From NCBI GenBank assembly GCA_014904985.1, contig MU128941.1:196551-260550 (forward strand): a stretch of 64,000 nt of DNA. Reading direction: 5' to 3'. Made by a program: the position numbers and the translations under genes. The DNA is from Hydnum rufescens UP504 (Eukaryota; Basidiomycota; Agaricomycetes; Cantharellales; Hydnaceae). Shown here one piece after another: positions 32,229 to 43,009 of the stretch (position 1 is the stretch's first letter; every line of letters starts with the position of its first letter). Under the pieces are notes generated by a model. That model saw only the letters and a program-made list of their open reading frames with translations, had not been told where the DNA came from and did not search any database.

Positions 32229-32269
32229 GGCTCAAGGACCGGTCTGGCTCAAGGACCAGTCAAAGACTG
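32229..32269. repeat. Pogo right terminal repeat with short tandem copy
   Basis: GGCTCAAGGACCGGTC (32229-32244) is followed immediately by GGCTCAAGGACCAGTC (32246 on), then AAAGACTG and TA. The outer copy pairs with the left TIR at 25175-25201. Confidence 0.7.
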
Positions 32270-32271
32270 TA

Positions 32272-32815
32272 TTGGTCCAATAAAGAACGTTGTTATGGAC
32301 TACAATAAGCACCAACTCAGTATGATCAAGATCAAGCCTTCACCAGATGGTGTGGATTCCCCATAGTGCAGTCATCCCTCCTCCCATTGAGAAATGAAGG
32401 GTCTTTTTAGTTTCCTTGATGTGGACCAATGATATCTGGCAAAGATACTTGGACTTTGGCCAATGATGAATTTGGTGGACAGGTCCCTCCTTGGCTAGGG
32501 ATGAAGGATGTCTGAAATGGGACCAAATTGTTCGAATCATGAATTGGCATGATGAGCTATCATCTCTGTGAACATGAATGGGTCCAAAATTTGCAAGGCA
32601 TTGGGTTCATGATGAATCAGCTGCAATTGATCACTGTTTTAGCAGGCTTTCCAAAGGTAAGGGGGTGATATCTGCCAGAAAAGAAGTAGCCGCTGATTTA
32701 GTCCTACCCTACCAGAGGATCCAACCTCCAGTTCCTCTTGCAGGAACATGCTCAGTGGCTTATAAGATTTGGGCAAGAAGGTGGGGGAATGCTGCATTGA
32801 TGCATTAGCCCAATG
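32272..32815. other. Non-coding strip
   Basis: No gene or recognised element seen; short frames have no support. Confidence 0.4.
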
Positions 32816-32819
32816 TTGC

Positions 32820-33130
32820 TCAGTCCTGAGGTCAGCTCCAATCTGAGGTTGGCTCAATCTTGGGTCAGTCCCAATCCAGGACAGTCATCAAGGATGGTCA
32901 ATCCAAGTCACTCAATCCAAGGTTCACTCAAATCGCAAGGTCACTCCAATCCAAGGTCACCTCAATCCAAGGTGCAACTCAATCTGAGGCTTGCCTCAAT
33001 CCAAAGGTTGCTCAATACAAGGTTGGCTCAATCCAAGGTCAAGTCCAATCCCAAGGTCCAGTCAATCCGAAGGTCAGCTCAATCGAGTCACTCCAATCTG
33101 AGGTGCACTCAATCCAACAGGCCTTCCAAT
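32820..33130. repeat. Minisatellite, ~15-18 bp degenerate unit
   Basis: About 18-20 imperfect copies of CTCAATCCAAGGTCA in direct orientation. Long frames here (for example 32813-33151) just translate the repeat. Confidence 0.85.
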
Positions 33131-33790
33131 CTGGCATCTCTTGGGGGCTGATATTCCCTTGATGAGGTGGCAAGAACCCCCTTGACTAGTGAGACTGGGG
33201 CCCTGCTTGATTTGCAGGGTGCCATCCCCCCACCCCCTGGTCCATGTTTGGCAGGGTCCTTAGCTGAATAGCAGCATCCCAAAGTTGCCCAAAGGTCCCA
33301 GACAAATGGACCAGTGGGCTGGAGAAGGGGGAGGTGGATAGCTCAGATGAATGAAGAATTTGAGGCTGGAAAGCCCTCCCCAGGCCCAGTATTGCTGACC
33401 CCCAGTCCCTACTTTGCAGCTACAGACCTCCCTCCATGAGGTCATTTGGAATGATATGGGAAGTGAGACTAGTAATGATGAAGATAAGTCCATGTTTCAA
33501 TACATATGTACTTAGCAAGAAATAATAACAGAAACCAAAACCACTAGTTGATTGTGGGGAGGGCCCCTAGCTGAACTTAGAAAATACTCAGGTTTAAAAA
33601 TGAGGCCCTTTGGAGGCCCAGTGCTGAGGGGGCCTGGGGCCCCTGGGATCAGTACTTGAGCCCCCCCAAGCCATCCCAAGTTAGCACAGGGGCTCACCAG
33701 GGGCCACCATGGGCCTGTATAAAGTCGTAATTAGGAAAAAAGCATAATAAATTCAACCCCCCCTCAAAAGTATCTAATTAGATACTGATA
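33131..33790. other. Non-coding, G/C-run-rich intergenic strip
   Basis: Contains runs such as CCCCCCACCCCC near 33225 and CCCCCCCAAG near 33660. No gene recognised. Confidence 0.4.
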
Positions 33791-33794
33791 ATTG

Positions 33795-34655
33795 GCTGAC
33801 CCAGCTGCCACTTTGTTGGAGAAGCTGAGTGTGGGCACACTCTGTGTGCCCAAAGCTCAGCTCTCCAACAAGCTTACTTCAAAAGAATGCAAGACAACTT
33901 CAACTTAACAGCTCAAACCTTTCCCAATCACCAATTGCCTCATGTGATCCTCCAGGGGAATGAGGGTTGTTGCTAGGGCTGTGTGTGGGTGCCTGCTAGG
34001 TGCCTGAATCACAGTTTTTCAATGCCCCCACCCTCAGTGGATGGCCTCAGTGCTCTTCATCTCCTGGGAGCATCAAATCCTGTCCATTTGGGCCATTCTT
34101 AGGCTCATTGGATCCATCTCATTCATCTGAATCTGCCAAGCCTATTTACACCATGATCCGAGCATTTTTCACTTCATTATCCTCAATCTTGTCCCAATCC
34201 CCCAGGTGGTCCTCCAGGGGGATGGGGGTTGTTGGTCCAGCTGTGTGTGGGTGCATTCTGTGCGCCTGAATCACAGCTTTCCAACACCCCCACTTGCAAG
34301 AAATTCTGATACCTTTTGGCCTCAGTGCTCCTCATCTCCTCCCCTGCTCCCACTCAACATTTCCTGGGATCATCACATCTTGTCTGTTCAGGATGTTCAT
34401 GGGCTTGTTAGATTCATCTCATTCACCCAAATCCATCAAGCCCATTCACACCATGATCTAGGCATTCCCCACTTTATGATACATGTAGTATTGATATTGA
34501 GTCCCATCCACTTTCCTGTAAGGTCAATTTGAGGATTGTCAATTGACATCCCAGAAAATTATGCCTCATTAGTCCAGCTAAACACCCTCTGATGGTACTC
34601 CTTTTGAGGTCGGCCTCAGTAGTTCACTGAGGTGCTTAACCCATATGTGGTTTAT
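33795..34655. repeat. Inverted copy of family R holding empty insertion sites
   Basis: Reverse-complement match to 10055-10205, 10420-10941, 12160-12323 and 20688-20815 joined without the solo LTR or the chromovirus. The chromovirus site reads TTTCCCAATCAC near 33925 and the solo-LTR site TCCATTTGGGCC near 34072. It begins with the foldback near-palindrome at about 33816-33875. Confidence 0.82.
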
Positions 34656-34943
34656 AAACAGACATTTTGCACAAGTCCCAATAAATGAGGCACTTGACAA
34701 TGCTTGATGTCAGAAGATTGTCAAATTGTGGTTTACCATCATCAACGTTCAATTGTTTGATCATCACTTGACATCAACCTCAATTCCAGCCATTTAGGCC
34801 TACTTAAATCATCAATGTGTCCCTCCTTTTAAGGCCCCTCTATATGGCTGACCAGGCTGGATGGCAGCTACCTGCATCCCAGTGATGAGTCCCTGATCAA
34901 AGAATGGGAGACTCAAGATCTCCAAACTCAATCCTTACTCCAA

Positions 34944-37900
34944 TTGACTGTGGGAGATGAAGAACTCATCCATTTAAGTGGTGCTCAGACCACGGCCCAA
35001 ATGTGGACACAATTACATGACACCAAGGAGCCCAAGGGCATTTTTGGAGTAGTTGCAGAAAGGCAAAAATTATTACAAATAATTCCATCTGAATCTATGC
35101 CAATAATAGAACATATTGCCATATTCCAAAAAGCCAAGGAAAACCTTGCAATATTGGGCTATCTGCTCCTGGATATAGAATTTGCAATATTATTAATTTC
35201 CACATTACTGAGCTCATGGAGTTCATTCAAATCATCTTATTTTGGATCCAAAATGAGTGAATCAGAGATCAAATCAGAAGAATTAATTACAATGATTCTA
35301 GATGAAGATCACCATCACTGCAACAAATCACAGTCTACCAAGATCATGAAATTAGCCCTGAACAGGGGCAAATGACTCCAGACTCCCAGGGCCATGTGCT
35401 CAAATTGCTCAAAGCCTGGCCACACAAGGGATCAATGTTGGGCAAAAGGGGGAAGAAAAGAGGGACAGGGCCCTCAACAAAAGAGGAAGGAGAAAAAGGA
35501 GAAGGACAAGGGGGTGAAGGAGGCCAAGTCCACAACACCCAAGTCAATGAACCAGGCAATCCATCGAGACCCTGAGTATGCACTCAGTGCCAGATATGCT
35601 CCACAATCTCCAAATCTACATGGCTAATCAACTCAGGCATGACATCCCATGTTGCAACTAAATGGGAAATGTTCACTGAATTCATTCCCAGGACCAAACT
35701 TATCCAAGAAATTGGCAAAAATATGCAACTGGAGGGAAAAGGCCAAGGCACTGTCACCATTGAAGCTCGATACAATGGGAAATTAACCCCTGTTAAACTA
35801 TGCAACATCATATATTCCCCAAACACAGGAAACTGTCTACTGTTGTTGGCACAGATCAAGGAGCTAGGATGGGAAATACAACATAAAAATGGAAAAATTA
35901 CCATTTTTTCCCCTAATGGACAGCCTGTAATGGAAGGAATATTATGCAATAGATCATATATATTGGAGGGACAAGTGTGAATGACTGAGGCAGCAAATTA
36001 TGCATCATCAAGTCCTGTGCCAATCTCATGGGGAGAGGCCCACTGGAGATTTGGCCACCTGTCAATCTCAGGGCTCAAAACCCTATTCAATTCTGATATG
36101 GTAACAGGAATCAAAGTTGATCCTGATTCAAATCAAGATCTTGCATGCAAGCTTGTATTCAAGCCAAATTACATCATCAATCATTTCCCAAATTGAGCAA
36201 TAACTGAGCCGGGAAACCTGGTGATCTCACACATTCTGACTTGTGGGGACCGGCAAGAACCTGCTTCCATTGGAGGATCATGGTATTACATATCATTCAT
36301 CAATGACCATTCAAGATGAATCACTGTCAAATTCCTTAAGGAAAGTTGGAGGCATGGCAACAAATCCAAAACTATGTTGCATGGATCAAAACCCAATTAA
36401 ATCAACTGCCAAAAGCATTTAAATCTGATAATGGCAGTGAATTTATTGATCAGGATCTCCAAAAATGGTTAGCCAAAAAAGGAATAGAATCTAAATTTAC
36501 TGCACCCCATTCACCCCAACAACATGGAATGGCCAAGTGGCCAAACTGGACTTTACTCAAGATCATGTGAGCTATGCTAATCACCAAGGGTTTACCTAAG
36601 AACCTATGGGCAGAGGCAGTTTCATATGCCATGTACATCCAAGCACAAAGCCCTACAAGGGCATTACATAATAAAACCCTGATGGAGGTATGGACAGGTA
36701 TAAAGCCAGACATATCTAATCTCTGCAAATTTGGATCCAACATATGGGTCCTAGACAAGGGCAACCAATCGAAATTAGACCTGAAGGCAAATAAATTCTT
36801 TTTTGTTGGCATTGAAGAGGGACCAAGGGCCATTAGGTACTACAACCCGAAAACCCACAAAATTTTAATTTCCCAAAACTTCAAATTCAATCATAGCCCC
36901 AGCACCCCAAGCCAGGTCAATCTCGAATCTCCCCATCCCTTCTGGTAATTCTAATTCCAACTTGGAACATGCTCAAATTGAGGGGGAGCCCCAGGAACCC
37001 GAGACTTGTGATACCAATTCTCTGCATATCCAAAACAATTCAATATCACCCCTGGAACTGATGCTGCCCACTTGCTGTGGCTTGCATGAGTGTAAGACAA
37101 TTAACTACACAAAACTACATAATCCAGGAACACAGAAGGAAATAGTACCTGCACAACAAAATAAACCCAACGAATTAAGCCCTGTGGGTGACCCAACTGA
37201 TCATGTCAGGTCATTAATTTCAGGTCAAAAAGTCAATATTTGATGATGCCTAATACACTAAAGGATGTGATGAAATTGCCAGACTGGCCACAATGGGAAA
37301 AGGCAATTCAAAGTGAACTGCAAATGCTCCAGGAAAAAGGGACCTGGAGACTTGAATCCTTACCCATGGACTGACAGGCAATCAGCAATCATTGGACATT
37401 CAAAAAGAAATTTGATGCAATGGGAATCTATCACAATTCAAAGCCCAATTAGTTGCTCAGGGATTCACTCAGATCCCCAGTCAAGATTTTGACCAGACAT
37501 TTTCTCTGGTAATGTGCATGGACTCATTATGTAACTAATTGCTACTGCTGCCATCCTAGACCTTGAAATGGGTCAAATGGACATAAGGGGTGCATATTTA
37601 AATGGTGATTTACATAATCCCGCATATCCAAAACAATTCAATATCACCCCTGGAACTGATGCTGCCCACTTGCTGTGGCTTGCATGAGTGTAAGACAATT
37701 AACTACACAAAACTACATAATCCAGGAACACAGAAGGAAATAGTACCTGCACAACAAAATAAACCCAATGAATTAAGCCTGTGGGTGACCCAACTGATCA
37801 TGTCAGGTCATTAATTTCAGGTGAAAAGTCATATTTGATGTGCCTAATACACTAAAGGATGTGATGAAATTGCCAGACTGGCCACAATGGGAAAGGCAAT

Positions 37901-39389
37901 TCAAAGTGAACTGCAAATGCTCCAGGAAAAAGGGACCTGGAGACTTGAATCCTTACCCATGGACTGACAGGCAATCGGCAATCATTGGACATTCAAAAAG
38001 AAATTTGATGTTGATGGGAATCTATCACAATTCAAAGCCCAATTAGTTGCTCAGGGATTCACTCAGATCCCCAGTCAAGATTTTGACCAGACATTTTCTC
38101 CGGTAATGCGCATGGACTCATTATGTAATCTAATTGCTACTGCTGCCATCCTAGACCTTGAAATGGGTCAAATGGACATAAGGGGTGCATATTTAAATGG
38201 TGATTTACATGAATCTATATACATGCAACAACCTGAGGGATATGAAGATGGGACAAATAAAGTCACCCAATTGGTCCACACACTCTACAGACTCAAACAA
38301 TCAGGCCAAAAATGGAACACAAAATTCAATGCTTACATAACTGGCACCTTAAAATACACCCAGCTGCCGAATGATCACTGCATTTACATAAGACACAAAG
38401 GCAAAGAATTCAATATAATTGCCATTTGGGTAGATGATGTCATCTTCATCTTGTCATCAAAGGTGTGATTAGATGCAGCCAAGGATGAAATCAGATGCAA
38501 GTTTGAGACCATGGACCAGGGGACACCATGACTATTACTTGGAATTGAAATCAATAGAAACCGAGAAAGGAAATTGATCACAATCTCTCAGGGTCAATAT
38601 ATTAGGAAAATCCTAGATCAATACAACATGTCCCAAAGCAGAACATCTGTCACTCCCCTACCAGCTTCCATCCAGTTCCACCCAACAAATGATGATAATA
38701 AATTCGAGTGCCCAGAATTATATCAGGCAGCCATAGGCTCCTTAATGTATACCACTAATGGAACATGACCCAACATTGCTTATGCAATACAATCCCTGTC
38801 TCAATTTTCCCACAATCTGTCCAATGAACATTGGCATGCAGTCAAACACCTGTTTAGGTATCTACAAGGAACTAAAGACATGGGGATTACATATGATCAA
38901 TGCAGGGGAAGCACCACCATAGCCATATCCAGACTTTCGAATGCTGATTGGGCATCAAATGAAATTGATCAGAAATCAATTTCCAGATATACCTTTTTAC
39001 TTGGCAGAGGAGCAATATCATGGACTTCCAAGAAGCAGTCCATCATGGCCCTATCATCAATGGAGGCAGAATATATTGCCACTGCATTAGCTACAAAGCA
39101 AATAATATGGCTATGCAACTTCAATGCCCTAGGTTTTACCCAATCTGGACCTTTGGAATTACACATTGATAATCAATCAGTGATCACCCTGATGGAAAAT
39201 CCTCAATTTCATGCACAATCAAAACACATTGATGTACAATTTCATTTCATTTGGGAAACAATACAACAAGGTATAGCAACAGTCCATTGGTGCCTTACAA
39301 ATGAAATGACTGTGGACATATTTACAAACTCACTCCCATGCCCAAAACTCAAACAATTCCAGACAGACTTAGGAATGGCATCAGTCTGA
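34944..39389 (+). pseudogene. Copia-2 gag-pol, disrupted and internally duplicated
   Basis: Gag (LTVGDEELIHLSGAQTTAQMW) runs to a stop at 35373. The CCHC knuckle CSNCSKPGHTRDQC is at about 35400-35440 and the protease site reads WLINSGMTSHVA at about 35621, with Asn at the catalytic position. Integrase shows SDNGSEF (about 36427), PQQHGMAKWPNW where an acidic residue is expected, and a TGA at 36568-36570. RT begins near 37250, is duplicated, and carries IAIWVDDVIF (about 38420). RNase H has SNADWASNEIDQ, SSMEAEYIATALA and SKHIDVQFHFI, ending at 39389. Several TGA stops lie between. Confidence 0.88.
37024..38210 (+). repeat. ~590 bp tandem duplication inside copia-2
   Basis: 37024-37615 and 37622-38210 are direct copies starting GCATATCCAAAACAATTC and ending GGTGATTTACAT, joined by AATCCC. 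The copies differ by a few single-base changes and indels. The duplication spans the integrase-RT linker and the first part of RT, so the element carries a second RT N-terminal segment. Confidence 0.93.
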
Positions 39390-39660
39390 GGGGGAGTATT
39401 GGAATGAATACATCCTGATATGGGAATAAACCCAGAACCTTCTGGAAGGATCTAAAACCATCCAGGACCATATAGGCCCATCTACATCCATTATTCCCAT
39501 ATATACTCAAACCCCATAGATACATGTATTCATATATAAATACCAAGATTTTACTTGGTAAATCATAGTGTTGTTTGCTCTAAAAGACTTATATCTTTAA
39601 CACTGTGTAGCACTGAGCATTCATATTTTGACCACAATTCATACCTTCCATATTGGGAAA
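39388..39660 (+). repeat. Copia-2 polypurine tract and 3' LTR start
   Basis: GAGGGGGAG then TATTGGAATGAATACATCC. The GGGAG-TATTG junction is the same as in copia-1. The right end of the LTR is not resolved because no partner copy exists in the window. Confidence 0.6.
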
Positions 39661-39752
39661 TTTGTGCCTGTGAGGCACAGGATCTGTGATTTGTTTTCAT
39701 TGGATTCCAGAGTTGTCATGGTGTCAGGCAGATTGAGTCTATGTCACTATAA

Positions 39753-40000
39753 TGGACCCATAACCTAATGAGGTGGGAACTCAGTGTTGTCCAAGATGGG
39801 ATAGGCAACTACTTGTATATTACCTAATGAGGTGGGAACTATATGAGGTATGAGTTGTAAGTGATACATCTAGTGTAGTTTATGGTGAATGTGACTTTAC
39901 CTCAGTGTCACCTGAGATGGGATAGACAACTGAGGGAAAGAGCCAAGGATCCATCTTGGCATGTACCAGATTGGTTCATGGTACCTTAGCATGTCTCAAC
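39753..40000 (-). repeat. PBS and LTR of a third Copia relative
   Basis: TGGACCCATAACC (39753-39765) is the PBS, followed by an LTR starting TAATGAGGTGGGAACTCAGTG. Its layout copies the copia-1 LTR: the TAATGAGGTGGGAACT string recurs about 65 bp later, and ACCTCAGTGTCACC..GACAACTGAGGGAAA recalls ACCTCAGTCATA..GGCTGAGGGAAA. Nucleotide identity is low. The right end is not defined. Confidence 0.55.
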
Positions 40001-40580
40001 AAGTGTGGTAGGTAATGTGGTGAAAGCTAGGGTACTATTTTTGGCATTGCCCCAGTTCAAAACCTGTGTAAGTCAAGAGATCAAATTGATCACCCAACCT
40101 GATGCTCTGGCATGAAGCACACAGGATGTTTGGGAAATCTCCTTTTAGGATATTCTAGGTGTTATCTCAACTCCCCATTCATCCCCCATATGAACCACCC
40201 TTGTGCATGCAAGAAGTCAGAAATTTCCTTTTTTGGAATCTCCGATTATCTTCTTCAAATCTGCCCAGGACTTCTCAAGTAACCTAGGAATCTACTTCTG
40301 TATAGTACATATATGGAAAGTCTGATTACCAATCAATTGCAATACAACCTTTGGGGCTTGCCACAATGATGCCCAGACCCATGACTATCTTACAGCAGTT
40401 TGCACTCCATAGTACTGTATTAGAACTCTGAATGATCTTGAGAATAAAAAGCAAGTTGTCTCCATGCTGATAAGGTCTCTTCACTGGTTGTCCAATGGAT
40501 TTGCATGGTTCTTGTTTGCCAATTCCTTGGCATGTCTACAGACTAGAAGTAGCATTTTTACTTTGCTCATCTCGAGATTA
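40000..40580. other. Non-coding stretch
   Basis: A/T-rich, no supported gene or repeat; possibly the rest of the third Copia LTR. Confidence 0.4.
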
Positions 40581-40612
40581 CAGTAAGACCACTAGTTTCA
40601 GTGGTCTTACTG
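40581..40612. repeat. Perfect 13-bp-stem hairpin
   Basis: CAGTAAGACCACT and AGTGGTCTTACTG flank a 6-nt loop. The CAGT start after TTA resembles a minimal TIR pair, or the hairpin could be a miniature element relic. Confidence 0.7.
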
Positions 40613-40654
40613 CATAATAATACATGAATCAGGTAGTACTAGTAATAATATAAA

Positions 40655-40800
40655 CCATTGTGACTTGAGTCAGTCTCAGCCGACTCCTGCAACTTGACTT
40701 GCAACTTGGAAGTCACAGAAACAACTCGGCGTGACTCGACTTCGGAGCGACTTCCGTGCGACCTGACTTGCGACTCGGGTCGGTTCAAGCCGCAAGTCGC
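40655..40800. repeat. Degenerate GACTTG/GACTCG cluster
   Basis: At least a dozen GACT-centred hexamers on both strands (GACTTGCGACTCGG, CAAGTCGCAG). It sits on the border between the CpG-poor element region and the CpG-normal gene region. Confidence 0.6.
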
Positions 40801-40859
40801 AGCAATACTACCCCAGGGGGATTCAATCATTAAGGGAGTAGGAAGCGACAGGGGCAGAC

Positions 40860-43000
40860 AAATGGATGCATAGACAAATTTGAAAAATGACAATGCCGAC
40901 AGAGCGAAGGATATTTACACTGTCCAGCATTACCACTGGTCTCGAGAAAGGTGTGGTGTTGCAGAACAGTTATGTGATTTAAGAAGTGCAGGCTCAATGA
41001 CCAGAAACAGTGGCTGGAGAACAAATCATCCCAAGAACAAGGTGCATAAGTACAGCAATGAGTGTCAGAACAGAGACTGGTCTGCCATTCATTGCAGTGA
41101 TAACAGAAGATAATGCTACAAATTTGGTGGAGATGTTATCGATGACCAAACAAACCCAGGGACCCGTGGGATGGGATGAGAATGAAAGAGGGCTATCTCT
41201 TGAGTATTTTGAGGTGCACACGGTGGATAGGACACAAAATACTGTCATCATCTTTGGTCGCCTAGTTGAGATGGGGAGGGCGATACCGGCGCAGGAAAAG
41301 AGATTGGGATGGGACAAGCATCCGCGGAGAGAGACATTCGTTGCATGAATTTCCATACAATGAGCCGTGCTGTTGAACGGGAAGGTTCCAGGAGGTGACA
41401 ATGCAGGCTAGCGATACTGCTGCTGTTGTGGAGGAAGAAGGCAAATCATTCGCCCTGAAGGCAAGACAGAGGTCCTGGTGGAGATGCAAGGGATGCAGAC
41501 TTCACACCCCTTCAAATTGATAGAACCACTCACCTCGTTCATGTGTATGCATAAAGATGTGGTAGAAATTGAGCAGCGGAGGCGTGAGTTGAGGAAACAG
41601 AAGCGACACATTCCTAAGAAAGATCAGCGAAGCGGCTTGACCGAACAAGGCCGGTTGAAGAGGGCACCGAAGAGAGGACATGGGTGGATCTTGGGGCGAG
41701 GGGTCCTCAAACTCCTGCACCGACGGAATGCACCTTTAGTGGGCTTTGACCGGGTGCGCGGTCGAGCTCGTTGTTGTGAGATTGTAGAGGGAGCGGTGAG
41801 TGTGACAGAGGAGGGGGGAAAAGTGGAGTTGCATGGGTCTCTCAATGAGGAAGAATCATTCCCGTCAAATTTGACCCCGAGCATCCAAATTTAGGGCGAT
41901 AAAAATGTGAATCCGAGATCTTAACGCTGCAGATTCACCTCCCGTTGAAAATCCATGGTGACAAGGAATATCTGGAGCCCGTTATGGGGGAAACAGGTGT
42001 CAAGGGGCAAGTGCACGGGTAGCGGATGGCAAAACACTGGGCTCAACTGGGGAAGTCCGATGTTCCGACACCAACACCCGGTTCACAAGGCCGGTACCAC
42101 GTACACAATCCGTATCTAGGATGGGGACAGCAGTTCATACCGTATCTGCGTTTTCCCGTCATAGTATCTCATGGTTCATTCTGTAATTCGGGTTTTCTGC
42201 TTTTCCGCAGTGTCCCTCCAGCTGCAGCAAGTCTCTGTGAAGAGAAGAGTTCAATATGGAATATTCGAAGAGAATGCCAGTGAAAGATCAACCCGTAGAT
42301 GGGGAACACCCTGGCTTCAGTATAAACCCTACACATAATATCGATCCAAACGGGGGTCAGTACACGTGTCCAGGGGTCTCTGCACCCTGGTACATGCCTT
42401 GCGGCAAAGGACTTTCCTCCAGCCTGCAGCAAAAGGGTAAGAAAATGCCACGACCAGCGCGTCAAAGTTTTATCAAAAATCCGTCGTGTCCACACGTGCC
42501 GACGTCCGATTCACAACGATGCGAATCTACCGTCGTCGCCATCTTACTCAAAGTGTCTGACGAACCTCCCCCTTACCTGGCGGCCTGTCCATTGTTTCAT
42601 GAGAGACCATGCTTAGATTGACGGATTATCGCCGAGAACCAGCTTATTGCTGTTCTTTGCGTCGAACACACCACCTAGATAACACATAACTATGACGCTA
42701 TTATTTCTGTCATAAGACTGACAGTGGCCTGCAGGGTTTTCATCCAGATTCGACTGAAGTCAATACTGAGTTCGGCAAGAGCATTTTTGCATCCGAGGCG
42801 AGCCCAAATTGCGAGAGGCCAAAAGCCAAAAAAAACTGGCCCAATCTGAATAGCCTGAATATTGAACCTCCATCCAATTTCCACGTGTTGTACTGTACCT
42901 GTCGCCATTTGGCTTAGCCCATCCCATTATGTTGACATATCCGTGCATCTTGGACCCCGTAAACAGCCTGAGTCGGCCCACAATCGCTCGAGATCAAGCT
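40860..43000. other. Gene-poor stretch, no supported gene
   Basis: Several 100-140 codon frames (41010-41348, 41478-41894, 42256-42621 and minus-strand counterparts) overlap each other without domains, intron structure or start context that favours one. CpG content is normal here. Confidence 0.4.
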
Positions 43001-43009
43001 ACTCAATTA

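Larger units (their letters stand above)
25175..32269 (-). mobile_element. Pogo/Fot1-like transposon, probably split by later insertions
   Basis: The left end is TA followed by CAGTCTTTGACCGGTCCTTGAG (25175 on), and its inverted partner CTCAAGGACCAGTCAAAGACTG then TA ends at 32269. The termini match at all but one position over about 27 bp and TA is the family's target duplication. The transposase gene lies near the left end. The 4.3 kb from about 27.7 to 32.1 kb (Tc1-like element, LTR fragment, foldback copy B, gap) is foreign and would be a secondary insertion. The alternative is that the right TIR belongs to a different pogo copy. Confidence 0.6.
34850..39660 (+). mobile_element. Copia-2: 5'-truncated Ty1/Copia element
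   Basis: Plus-strand Copia body from a partial gag to RNase H, a polypurine tract (39388-39396) and the start of a 3' LTR (TATTGGAATG at 39397). No 5' LTR, PBS or gag start is found; repeat-family-R sequence ends near 34655 and gag homology begins about 34860, so the 5' part is lost. The LTR end is not defined; the sequence to about 39660 has promoter-like A/T-rich stretches. Confidence 0.85.

Noticed and set aside
32813..33151. 112-codon Ser/Gln-rich ORF
   Set aside because: Translation of the minisatellite.
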